This document shows, in pieces, positions 1 through 9,609 of a DNA stretch of 49,185 nt. The number at the start of each line of letters is the position of its first letter. Position 1 is the stretch's first letter. A program made the position numbers and the translations under genes. The DNA is taken from NCBI RefSeq assembly GCF_000003605.2, contig NW_003148273.1, positions 22,932 to 72,116 of the forward strand, read 5' to 3'. The notes below the pieces were generated by a model that saw only the letters and a program-made list of their open reading frames with translations, searched no databases and was not told the origin of the DNA. The DNA comes from Saccoglossus kowalevskii (Eukaryota > Hemichordata > Enteropneusta > Harrimaniidae).

Positions 1-397
1 AATCATGTTGGAAAAATAGTTTGTTTCATTGAATGTTTACCTTACATTAATTAAATTTGTGACTATTGTTGTCTTAATTTTTGCATAGAATTATAATGAT
101 TTAATTTCAATATGTTTTTTGTGAGACAGTTTTGTGAAAAACCCAGAACAAAAATAAAAGAAAATGTTGATGTTACGCAGAGAGAGGTGTTCTTCCCAGC
201 AACATGTTTAAGCATCATGACTCTCTTGCATATGAAATATGTGTCAATGTATTCTTTTTTCTTCCAACAAGTCTAGCGTCACATTTGTGGTACTTGAAAG
301 AGTCTGAAGAGACACTCATTTTGATGACAACCATAAGGTTTCCATCCCTGGTTCCCTGCGAATTATATGCTAATAATATTGTAACTTTCTTTTCAAG
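1..397 (+). other. Intron (3' part) of the RBM7-like gene
   Basis: AT-rich sequence upstream of the RBM7-like terminal exon. It ends in a pyrimidine tract and an AG (396-397), directly before a codon-phase-0 exon start. No convincing match to the first half of the RRM (RNP2 region) is visible, so the upstream exons should lie outside the window. The short open frame at 204-410 overlaps the splice acceptor and has no coding character. Confidence 0.7.
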
Positions 398-1006
398 GCT
401 GGTCCGCTAATTGATGTAAAGATAGCGAAAGATAAAGAAGGTAATCGTCGTAATTATGCATTCGTTGAATTCAAACACGACGTCTCAATACCATATACAA
501 TACAGCTGATGAACGGGATTCGGGTGTACGATCGACCACTGAAAATACAATGTCGGCCGAATAGTAAGCACGATTTTGCACAGAACATGGGACGAAACAG
601 TCCTCAACAACAGGACGGGTATGGAAGTCGGCAGCAAACACCGAATACTAGCGGCAATGCAGGAATTCTACCATCACCGCATATGCAAATGCAAATGCCA
701 CCAGAACATTCTTCGTTTCACCGATCACATTCTATGCCGGCGAATCTTTCAACGTTTGCTAGTCAGAGATCGATGCAGCAGCCAAGTCACTATCAACATC
801 GACAACAGTACAGGTCAGATCAGCGCCAACATTTCCGACAACAGTTTCAAGGCTCCGCAACAGATATGGGTTATCAGTCACAACAAAGAAGACCTATGAC
901 TCCATCACAGGTTATCGCTATGAATCAACAACAATACCGACCACCAAATATACCCCAGCAACCATGGCAACCATCCAGTCAACGAGGACATTATGGTTAT
1001 CGATAA
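398..1006 (+). CDS. RBM7: RBM7-like RNA-binding protein, terminal coding exon
   Basis: Last exon, 202 codons plus TAA, entered in phase 0 after a 3' splice site at 396-397. Its first ~55 residues are the second half of an RRM: AGPLIDVKIAKDKEG is followed by YAFVEFKH (the RNP1 segment), then the helix SIPYTIQLMNG and the closing strand RPLKIQCR. This matches RBM7/RBM11 closely (family knowledge: the beta2-loop and the VSVPYAMNLLNG helix). The remaining ~145 residues are low-complexity, rich in Q, S, H, R and P, as expected for a disordered RBM7 tail. RBM7 is a subunit of the nuclear exosome targeting (NEXT) complex with MTR4 and ZCCHC8; it binds U-rich nascent RNA and directs it to 3'-5' decay. 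The N-terminal RNP2 strand is not in the window. RBM11 cannot be fully excluded. The reading frame is intact. Confidence 0.85.
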   Translation, partial: AGPLIDVKIAKDKEGNRRNYAFVEFKHDVSIPYTIQLMNGIRVYDRPLKIQCRPNSKHDFAQNMGRNSPQQQDGYGSRQQTPNTSGNAGILPSPHMQMQMPPEHSSFHRSHSMPANLSTFASQRSMQQPSHYQHRQQYRSDQRQHFRQQFQGSATDMGYQSQQRRPMTPSQVIAMNQQQYRPPNIPQQPWQPSSQRGHYGYR

Positions 1007-1917
1007 ATGATATAATTTTCTGTCACATATTCATTAAATTCTTGTTTAATTTTCTTTTTACGTTAAATAATTGATTTAACAGTTTTGATCAACACTGCCT
1101 TGCTTCATAGTTTATGCTTGATTTCAACACGTCTTGGTGTTATCTCTGTGTCCACCATAAATGTAAACATGAACAAAAAAGGGTCTTCCTTTTGTCATCT
1201 GTTTGTCATAGCAGAATTAAAAAAAAAAATAATTGTTTTTTCAATCGAGTACAATGTAAGATATATTATATCTGCATTTTGAGTTGGATTCCAATTTTGT
1301 GTGATGGGCAAGCATCAAAAAGGTTTTGAATTTTGCACAGTTCATGAGAAATCTTTTTCAAAACAATTTCTGAAATCAGATTTAGAAAAAGTTCATATAC
1401 CGGCAGAGATCTTTTTAAATAAGGAAACAGGCACAGCGCCCTCATGCCATGGCCATGCGCCCCCTTACCCTGGGGACCAGTCTTCAACTGTGACCTGTCT
1501 GATAGTAATTTTGGCCCCAAGGAAGCCATAGAATGCTCCATTTTAATTTAGAATTATCAAAAACTCCACACCCTGGTAGGGAAAACTATCTCCGCCACTT
1601 GGTGGCGCCGCTAAATTGCAGTGCTCTTTCTTGCAGTTTTATATAATTATTCCAGAAAAAAACCTGACCTGATAAGACACATAAAGTGCCTTGAGTGATT
1701 ACAACAATAAAAATTATGTTTCATTTGGTGGTTAGACTGTGACTTTCAGTACAGGCTAGCTTCAGTGCATCAATATTTCAGGATTTGTTGTCATGCCAAC
1801 ACATTTTCTCATTTTTATGGGATCACAGTAATCAGGGGGATTGTAACTTCAAGAAACAGAGATCTCAAAGTCATAGATCTCAAAGTCATCTTTTAATGCA
1901 GGTCCAATGCATACAAA
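1007..1917 (+). other. 3' UTR / flank of the RBM7-like gene
   Basis: No coding signal. The first canonical AATAAA after the stop is at 1706-1711, others follow at 2708-2713 and 3033-3038, so the polyadenylation site cannot be fixed. A compact GC-rich hairpin (CGCCACTTGGTGGCG) sits near 1592-1606. Confidence 0.4.
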
Positions 1918-2064
1918 TACTGTAAAATACTTTATTTTAGCTGGAATTAATTTTCGCTGAAAAGACTTTTTGGGCGTTTTGTATGGAATTTATTTTTACT
2001 GAATCATTCCTTCAGCGAAAATAGCGAAAATTAATTCCAAGCGAAAATAAAGTATTTTACAGTA
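1918..2064. mobile_element. 147-bp palindromic MITE-like element
   Basis: The two ends form perfect 21-nt terminal inverted repeats: TACTGTAAAATACTTTATTT at the left, with its reverse complement at 2044-2064. The arms go on pairing imperfectly further in (GGAATTAATTTTCGCTGAA against TTCAGCGAAAATAG plus AATTAATTCC). There is no coding capacity, as in non-autonomous DNA elements. A clear target-site duplication is not evident. It shares the TACTGTAAAA terminus with the element at 5357-5568. Confidence 0.75.
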
Positions 2065-2214
2065 CATTGTTTGCTTTTAATTTTACCTATTAAGCTACCC
2101 ATACCTTGTATTTTCTCATTTCAAGATGTATCCTCTGTAGTTAGTTCAACAGAAAAATCAGTTACAATGAGTTTGTTGCTGCTCTAGCTACATCAAAACC
2201 TAGATTCTCTTTTT

Positions 2215-2437
2215 AGTCTTTTCACCACCAAATTTTCTTGCCCAAATTTTTCTGCACTTTTTTTTTTATATTTTTCAATATTTCTGGAGATGAACCCTAA
2301 TTTTGGAGTCAACAGACACAATTTGAGTCAATATTCAGTTTTTATTTTTTTACAAATTTTCTGAAGAAAATGCAGACTATAAGCGGGAATATTTTGTGAA
2401 TGTGTGATGAATAGAGAAAACTGGTGGTGAAAAGGTC
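2215..2437. mobile_element. ~220-bp inverted-repeat element with TTTTCACCACCA ends
   Basis: The left end reads AGTCTTTTCACCACCA and the right end TGGTGGTGAAAAGGT, facing each other as terminal inverted repeats. The interior is non-coding and AT-rich. Related single ends recur at about 30,866-30,925 and 42,105-42,180, including the neighbouring bases, which points to a dispersed non-autonomous element rather than a chance palindrome. Confidence 0.6.
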
Positions 2438-4710
2438 AACGTCTGTGATTAAAGTGTGATGATGAGATCATTCATAATGCTTTATTTGAGTCTAACCTAT
2501 AAGGATATTACAGGAAATATTTGAAGGTCTAAATTTGTAGGAAATGTGTACCAAACATTGACTTATCAATGGTTTTTTAGTGTTTCCTTATTTTGGTCAT
2601 TGCTTTTTCTTCCAATTATATGTTTGTTTGTTTGTTTGTTTAACATTACTGTGATGTTTTAAGTATTTTTTCTGACATATGTGAATTCTTGGAATTCTTC
2701 TGTTGCAAATAAATGCACACAACAGTATTTGGATACAGATTTCATTTTCCTAAATTCTCTATAAAATAGTTGCAAGACTACAGTAAAATTTGAGACCACA
2801 GTAAAGTTTAGGTTGGATCTGATTCTCACAATTGGAAGCTCTGCTACATATTTATGTAGTCCATGGATTGAGCCAAATTCATTGTGTTTTTTTGTAACAG
2901 AGCCTCTGATTGGTTGACAAATCCCGAGTTGCTACATATTATTACAACACATGGTTTTAGTAACATGGCCTCTTATCGAGTTTTTTGTATGAAATTTCTA
3001 TGTATATTTTGTATAGGCGGTCATTTGGAATGAATAAACTGTGATTGATACTTATCTATCACATTTTGATATGTCATTTTTTAAAAGATCCTGAGATCAC
3101 AATACATTGCTTAGACTTTGTCTGGTGTTTAATAATGTGCTTATAGTTATACATAGTTTCTGTAAAGTACTATTTGGGCTGTTATATTTTCATTGTTTTT
3201 TATGAATCTCGTACAAAGAAGTATTTTCTGTTTCAAATTATTGGAGAAAATGCTAAAAATCACTTGCAATTAAAAAGGGACAATGATTAAAATCATTTGC
3301 AAGTCAAAATTTCGTATTTCACCACAGACCCAGTAGAGATGAAAGATACAATTCTTCCATAAGGTCTATAATTCAACAGTACTTAGAACTTATGTAATTG
3401 ACTTGAGTGTTTGTGTATAGTCAAAATAAACAAAGTATTTTAGTTTCATGTATGCTTCTATTAGAGCAAAGACAGAATTATTAAATATTCTCAAAAATAC
3501 AAGATACCGATACAAGACGTTTGTGACTATGAAAATTATAAAAATACTTCAGCCCACCATTAATCCCCAGATCTTTTCATTCAAAGCTGGTCACAAAAGA
3601 ATAAATTGACACTTGCAAATTTGATAAAATGTAATGGGGAGAACACTGATTGTCAACGTAATTTATCAGAATTATAAACCTAAACATTATATTTAGAGTG
3701 AGGTTACAAAATGTTTTGGTAATTCCAGGTTTTAGTAAATAGGGGAATTTTGTACTGATTGGACAAATACTGTATTGGCTACATTTTGTCAAAATCTCTT
3801 AAAAGTAACTTTTGATGTTCATGATTTTCAAAAAAACTCTTATATCTGTTTTGATACCGTTATTGGAGCCTGGTGAGAAACCCATATAGATGCCCAAATG
3901 CATTTTGGGTACATACCCATTGATGTTATCTGCATGCATGTAGGAATGTTTACTTTTAAATTTGTAAGTTTTTAAACATCCTACAACTTTTTTGACTTTT
4001 TAATAAAGAATACAACGAAGTGGGAAATGTTTTATTTTGTATTCATTTGCAAAAATAATGACTAATTAATTAATTAATTATGATCATTAGCTTTGTGACG
4101 TTACAATTCATACAGCAGTTTTTACAGCATGTGTGAAGAAATTGGTTGAAGTAAAAGGTACTTTTTATTTTGGTAAAATTTGCAAAAAATGTATAATGCG
4201 AACATGTTGAATGTTCTTTATTTTTATCCAAGGATTTGCAGTGACAATTTATCGAAACAGTGGATCAGAAATGATCAGAATCATCATGTATGAAATTCAC
4301 ATCGTTATTGCTGGATGTTAATCAACTGACCTTGGCAATGGATTTTCTTTACTACACTTAAGATATCTTTTTAAAATGTTGCCCTTTAAAAATGTGCAAT
4401 ACAAAAAAATGTGTACAGCTTGGGAACTAAAATCTGTATTAGAAGCCGTGGCTTCTATTAAAATGGTATAATGCGGCAGTTTATGGCTTCTATTATAGCA
4501 TCTACACATATAAAAACTGGTGAATATTGGTTTCTCAATTGTTCAAAAAGAATGGGTGCGACTTCTTTTAAGGATGCAGCTTCTAATAGAGAGTTAATGG
4601 TAGTTATTCTTCAGAATCTCTCCCCCACACCCTATCGCATTTTGGCCAATGAACCCCCAACCCCATAAATCCTCTATCCTGTGACAGCACAGCTGGTGAC
4701 CCCCAGCCTC
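2438..4710. other. Intergenic AT-rich sequence, no gene seen
   Basis: About 2.3 kb without a credible open frame; the longest are 60-70 codons with no domain character. It holds a (TTTG)n/(TTAA)n type of simple sequence near 2620 and 4062. Confidence 0.5.
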
Positions 4711-5169
4711 TGACATTCCACTCAGTGACCATTGCCCCATTGACATTCCACTCAGTGACCATTGCCCCATTGACATTCCAGCCAGTAACCATTGCCCTTC
4801 GACATCCCAGCCAGTAACCATTGCCTTATTGACATTCCACTCAGTGACCATTGCCCCATTGACATTCCTGCCAGTAACCATTGCCCCATGACATTACAGC
4901 CAGTAACCATTGCCTCATGACATTACAGCCAGTAACCATTGCCCTGTGACATTCCAGCCAGTAACCATTGCCCTATGACATTCCAGCCAGTAACCATTGC
5001 CCCATGACATTACAGCCAGTAATCATTGCCCCATGACATTCCAGCCAGTAACCATTGCCCCATGACATTCCAGCCAGTAACCATTGCCCCATGACATTCC
5101 AGCCAGTAACCATTGCCCCATGACATTCCAGCCAGTAACCATTGCCCCATGACATTCCAGCCAGTAACC
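4711..5169. repeat. 29-30 bp minisatellite, about 16 units
   Basis: Tandem array with core CATTGCCCCATGACATTCC followed by AGCCAGTAAC. The left units (about 4711-4870) are mostly 30 bp with CATTGACATTCC and ACTCAGTGAC variants; the right units (about 4870-5169) are 29 bp and almost identical. Because 29 is not a multiple of three, the array opens frames on the minus strand that cycle through three peptide versions (GWNVMGQWLLAGMS-like). These are repeat artefacts, not genes. Confidence 0.9.
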
Positions 5170-5356
5170 TGATCCATGTACCCGTATACATGATCACACA
5201 TGGAACACAATGCATCATGGCAACCATCCTCAGCATACAAATATGTGTTCCTAATTGAGTAATTTGCCAATTTATAAAAACTGTATAACCAAAATGACTT
5301 TTTTTCTGAGACCGTGTATCGTAATGCTTACATTGGAAATTGTATTTATAGGATAC

Positions 5357-5568
5357 TACTGTAAAAGGGGTTAATTATTCACTGGGTTTTAATTTTGCTT
5401 ATTTCGCTGACTGGAAAATGCGCTAAATTAAAACCCAGTGAATATGTAAAATTGAGCATAGAACACATTATCTAAATGATAAAACTGTGAATTTAAAACT
5501 CACCGAATATGTCTGAAATGTTAAAACAGTGAAATTTAAACCCAGTGAAAATTAGTCATTTTACAGTA
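5357..5568. mobile_element. ~212-bp inverted-repeat element, TACTGTAAAA termini
   Basis: The left end TACTGTAAAA is followed by GGGGTTAATTATTCACTGGG; the right end is the imperfect inverted copy (CCCAGTGAAAATTAGTCATT then TTACAGTA). The interior repeats the CACTGGGTTTTAATT word several times in both orientations (near 5380, 5436, 5493 and 5540). It is non-coding and likely a second subfamily of the element at 1918-2064. Confidence 0.65.
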
Positions 5569-5724
5569 TAATAAAACAATTTATATGCGTTGTGTCATTT
5601 GAATCGCTTAGTTTTCACGAACTCGATGTAAACATACTTGCTCAACAAACTACTCTAGTCGTAATGGGACGTGACTAAAGGCTGCCGATGGTAGTAAATT
5701 TTGTAGACAAGTGAATCGGTCTGT

Positions 5725-5815
5725 GTTGTGGGCGGGCCTTACGTGCGGGTCAGTCTGCGCATGCGAGTTCTCGTGGCAATGCACTGAATTCTGGGAGACA
5801 GCCAATCAGTGACAG
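5725..5815. promoter_or_regulatory. Possible CpG-type promoter or enhancer
   Basis: A locally GC- and CpG-rich island in AT-rich DNA. It combines a GGGCGGG Sp1-like box (5730-5736), a TGCGCATGCG word identical to the NRF1 core (5756-5765) and a CCAAT box inside GCCAATCAGT (5801-5810). Such clustering is typical of housekeeping promoters, but no adjacent first exon is evident on either strand, so this is a motif-level suggestion only. Confidence 0.25.
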
Positions 5816-6623
5816 AAAAGAATTACTTGCTCCCTACGTAGTTGCATTGCGATTCGCCAGGCCATTCTTGAGTGTACTCAAAGTAGTTTCAGAGACTGAG
5901 ACAAAAACAACGCATTTGACTAAAAACCATTATTTTTTTATTTTTTAATATGCATAATTAACGTCGTATGTTCAATTGATATCTAGAACTTATCAAGATC
6001 CCATACCAGGAAGTAGATGCAATATAATAAGATTCAAATTTGTTGATTTAATCTGATTTATAATGATCGTTGACTCATTATCATGAAAGTGTATAATGCT
6101 GTAGCAGTGAAAAGCATAAGGCTGGGGATGTCATAAACGTTTTATAAATATATTTTTTATAGTGATTGTTGTACCAGAAACCGTTTAAAGTTTTCTGTGC
6201 TGTGATGAGTCAAATCTCATTGAAATCAAAATGATTACGATAGTTGAATTCAAACTGACTAACCCGGAAACAAAATGACAACATCATCAATTAATATTAA
6301 TGAATCAGTACAACACCGTCCAATCAGCAAGCCCTTCATTATGAATAAGTGGGCGGTCACAGTTGTCATGCCATGATAATATAGAGCTCTGGCACCACTC
6401 ATTTTTCAAATTGTTATAAAATTGTTTATAAATTATGGTACAGCAATCTGCCTTTCACTGTAGTTCATCAGTGTAAACAAATCGTCCATTCAAATAATTG
6501 TACGTAATGCATATATTAAAGCGTACGCTCGTACTCGTGTAGAATAGTTGTTTATTTGCACCTTACTGCGTGGCTGTGACTGTAGCGCTTTTTCAGTAAC
6601 TATTTTAAATACCAGATAATTAT
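5816..6623. other. Intergenic, no gene seen
   Basis: AT-rich. A second CCAAT plus GGGCGG cluster occurs at about 6320-6355, but no open frame follows it. Confidence 0.4.
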
Positions 6624-6795
6624 GTTTAAAGTGGGGAAGGGGGAGTCATCACCTGCGCATGCGCATAATTGAGTCCCAAGCAACGATAACAACACACGCT
6701 AAAACGCAAAGGCTCATGGGTAGACACTTGTTTGCGAAGAGTGACACGATATGGCCATCTGACGCACGCGCAGGTGACGACTCCTCCACTTTAAC
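6624..6795. mobile_element. 172-bp inverted-repeat element with CpG-rich ends
   Basis: The left end starts GTTTAAAGTGGGG and continues into TCATCACCTGCGCATGCGC; the right end is the inverted copy (GCGCAGGTGACGACTCC then TCCACTTTAAC). A related half-element with the same GATATGGCC/CTATGGCC and GCGCAGGTGACGACTCC words lies at 10,165-10,225. The arms contain an NRF1-like GCGCATGCGC palindrome. The open frame at 6659-6919 overlaps it and is not considered coding. Confidence 0.55.
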
Positions 6796-6869
6796 TTTAT
6801 CCACTTTTATTCAGCAACACATGTTTGATATTGACTATGCTGATATACAACACATAACACATTATTCTT

Positions 6870-7150
6870 TATGGATTGGATACGGCTTTTACGGCCCGAG
6901 GTCATGCGAGGGTGCGTAAGCCGTACGACCGAGGTATCCAGTTCATACAAGTTTTATCATATACCTTATGGTGTAATTACAATTTTATTACGACGTAACC
7001 TCAAACACACGGCGTAAAATGGCGCGTTTTGTTTTGATTGATGAAAAACATGCGCTTGGCCGGGCGTGATCCGGCAAATTATTGCCCCGATGTGAGGGCG
7101 CACTTCCCATAGCGTTACGAGGCCGGTAATACGAGGTATGTGATAAAGTA
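6870..7150. repeat. Inverted-repeat-rich, CpG-bearing stretch
   Basis: Contains an imperfect hairpin flanked by GGATAC (6878) and GTATCC (6939), and a second inverted pair TTTATCATATACCTTA / GAGGTATGTGATAAA (about 6952-6967 and 7133-7147). This suggests one or two small non-autonomous elements. No coding character. Confidence 0.35.
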
Positions 7151-7329
7151 CGCTAAGCTGGTTTGAAGAGAGCCTCGTGAAATGGAATAAAAGACAATAT
7201 ATCCTTTCGTTTATGCAAATCACACCTCAACACTCAACCAAACCCCAATGACCACGCCGATATTCCAGAAACCACGCCCAAACGTAACTCGATGTTCAAG
7301 TAACATTTAACAAAACTTCATACATTTTT

Positions 7330-7570
7330 GTTTTGGTGAACGGCCACATTTAGTAACTCGAGCTTTTAATAAACAGTTAACGAACATCAAGTTACGGGCA
7401 TCATAGATTTGTTGTTTTGGTTTAACGTTTAATTTAATAACTCGAATTTTGATTAACTGTTAACCGAACTTCGAGTTGCGGGAAACATAAAACGTTAAAC
7501 AAGACAACAAATTTATGTTACCAGTATCTCAAAGTTCGGTCAACTGTTAATTAAAGTTTGAGTTAATAAT
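7330..7570. repeat. Imperfect long inverted repeat
   Basis: The words AACTCGAG...TAACAGTTAACG, ACTCGAATTTTGATTAACTG and, inverted, CGGTCAACTGTTAATTAAAG...TTGAGTTA recur across the stretch, so that it can fold on itself. It looks like a decayed palindromic element. No open frame. Confidence 0.35.
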
Positions 7571-7941
7571 GTGGATCTCTCCAAGTTCAACTAGATTACG
7601 TCAGGAGACGATAGCAACCACATGTACTAAGATATCGACGTCTTAGTGCGGGAATTACAGAAACCAACCAACTGTCGAACCACAATTGCTATCACAGTAG
7701 CCAACAAGTGTACTTCTAGTTACGGAATGTACTCCTTAATTGCAATTAATAATTGTTCACTTATTCACTACAATTAACGCGTATTAATTAGCTAATATAC
7801 GATTTGTGGGTTTCAACGGCGGGTGATATTTTGTTAGATTACGTCAGTGACGATCATGCAGACTGCTGGCTCATTTGAAGTTCATCGTGTAACTTCCGAG
7901 GGGGAGGGGGCAACACTAGTACTAAATAGCGCCCCTACGCC

Positions 7942-8086
7942 GTAGCTAATGCGCTTAAAGCGCGGCGGTCGTCGCGCAACGCGTGTTCGAATTTCAAGTA
8001 AACAACCAATGTATTTTACATGTGCTGTATATGTCGCTATGAGTCCCATATCGAACCAGACGTGGCTCGACGACCACCGTCCTTTA
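7942..8086 (+). mobile_element. tRNA-derived SINE, copy 1
   Basis: Nearly the same ~140 bp occurs again at 29,725-29,863 in unrelated flanks, which shows a dispersed repeat. The 5' part has RNA polymerase III promoter character: a weak A-box-like GTAGCTAATGCGC (7942-7954) and a good B-box-like GTTCGAATTTC (7984-7994), about 30 bp apart as in tRNA genes. Past the B box is a tRNA-unrelated body (ATGTATTTTACATGTGCTG etc.). The acceptor stem does not pair, so it is not a functional tRNA. Confidence 0.55.
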
Positions 8087-8442
8087 AGTAATATATATCA
8101 CGTTCAGTCAAATGCGATATCTTACAACACTGTCTCACTCCTCAGATAGGTATGATCGGTATGAGCATATGCATAAAGAAGTGAAGCGAAGTGACAGTGA
8201 AGTGATTGAGACACTAAAGACAACGTCAGTATGGCTGGAGCTACCATCGTGTTAGTCGAGATTTATAGTAACACAGTTCTATCGAAATAATATAATCCAC
8301 GTAATCCCAAAAGAAAATCTGTCGCCAACTTATTATAATACCCCCTCATTTACCATGGAAACAACGGATCGAGCACATCTGCGTGATATAAAAAGTGACC
8401 TTTGACTTTTATCCCCGAAGAATGCGTCTTGTTAAGTAAAAA

Positions 8443-9609
8443 CTACGACAGTTCTAATCGATGTATTTTTTTGATAACTTTTGTAGCGTGGCACGATTTC
8501 GTGTAATTCAGTTGCTCCATTCTACGCGGCAAAGTCGCCATTCTCACGCTGGTTATGTAGTGCGTCGCGATGACGTTACGCACGCAGCATGGTAGTGACT
8601 GGCATATACCGTAACGGTCAAACCCATTGTGGTGGACGGGCTTTATCGACAATTTTAACAGATTCATTCCGATGTAGACATCCTCCATGCGAAACATTCT
8701 AATACGCCGTGCCGATTTTAACACGGCCCTCGCCACGTCCATTGACAGAACGTACGCTGGACCCGTTGGGTATGGCGGATAAAACTCGTACGACCACTCT
8801 TCCTCGCTTACGTACCATTTATTCCATGTCTTGCGTATCGGTTTCGATTGTACGTACACGTAGCCGACGGCGTATCCTTCTCGCGGTGCCTCGCTCAGAA
8901 GCGGTATGAGGTTATCCAAGTTGACAAATACGTCATCGTCAACTTTCATGACATACTTCGCATTTGGGCAGTACGTGACCGCCCAGCGCAGCAGCATCAT
9001 CGTTTTCAGGGTGAGATTATAGTACGAGTCATCAAAATCCAAAACTACTAAATCCATAAACGTATCACTCTCCAGTTTTAAGGTGTTCAAAATACTCGAG
9101 ACATTTACAGTTGGCCTGCCCATGACAAACACATGCCTTATTTGGTAACCATCGACTTCTTTTAATCGTCCACGGACATTTCTGATGACGGCTCTTTTGT
9201 CAGCTTTCAGTGGGGAAATCGGGGTCATCATTAAAACAAAAACATTGTTTATGCTTCGGGGAACATTGCAAATGCCACTGGGGTTAAATAGATACGGAAA
9301 GTCAAAGTTATTGACGTTACTTCCTGTTAATGTATAATTGCTTAATATCGCAGAAAACTGTTCCTGTGTCTTGGTTATTGACCACTGAGTTGGATCCGAA
9401 AACTCATCATCGCCCGAACCAGCAAAGTAAGAGCTGACGTCATTGGTCAGCTCTGTCGACGCCGTCACGGATTCTTCCAATAGCTGCTTTGATTCAAGTA
9501 ACTGATACAGCGTAGCCATCAAAATAAACACATTGCATGAAACTAGAAGAAACAGTAACAAAACGTTTCTTTTTCTTCCTGTGTTCCTGTATTTCTTTGC
9601 CATTTTCAT
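8443..9609 (-). CDS. Beta-1,3-galactosyltransferase-like (GT31), single exon
   Basis: Complete 388-residue type II Golgi membrane enzyme. Short basic cytosolic tail (residues 1-14), one signal anchor (about 15-36), a stem to about 115, then a GT31 galactosyltransferase domain (about 120-340). Visible hallmarks: the DxD-type metal and UDP-sugar site KVDDDVFVN (DDD at 224-226), YPTGPAYVLS (280-289) and the acidic EDVYIG motif (309-314) that includes the likely catalytic region. Cysteines in the last third and several NxS/T sites (YNLT, NVS, NYT) fit a luminal glycoprotein. It should transfer a UDP-activated sugar (Gal or GlcNAc) in beta-1,3 linkage; donor and acceptor cannot be read from sequence. 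The usual IRxTWG motif is IRNVRG here. Two in-frame ATGs (residues 1 and 3) are nearly equivalent. Single-exon coding is common for B3GALT genes. Confidence 0.88.
   Translation of the reverse strand: MKMAKKYRNTGRKRNVLLLFLLVSCNVFILMATLYQLLESKQLLEESVTASTELTNDVSSYFAGSGDDEFSDPTQWSITKTQEQFSAILSNYTLTGSNVNNFDFPYLFNPSGICNVPRSINNVFVLMMTPISPLKADKRAVIRNVRGRLKEVDGYQIRHVFVMGRPTVNVSSILNTLKLESDTFMDLVVLDFDDSYYNLTLKTMMLLRWAVTYCPNAKYVMKVDDDVFVNLDNLIPLLSEAPREGYAVGYVYVQSKPIRKTWNKWYVSEEEWSYEFYPPYPTGPAYVLSMDVARAVLKSARRIRMFRMEDVYIGMNLLKLSIKPVHHNGFDRYGICQSLPCCVRNVIATHYITSVRMATLPRRMEQLNYTKSCHATKVIKKIHRLELS

Noticed and set aside
576-899. 107-codon plus-strand frame
   Set aside because: Shadow of the RBM7-like exon in another frame.
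4594-5270. Minus-strand frames of 62-95 codons rich in GWNVMGQW-like repeats
   Set aside because: They are translations of the 29-30 bp minisatellite in cycling frames; no unique flanking coding sequence.
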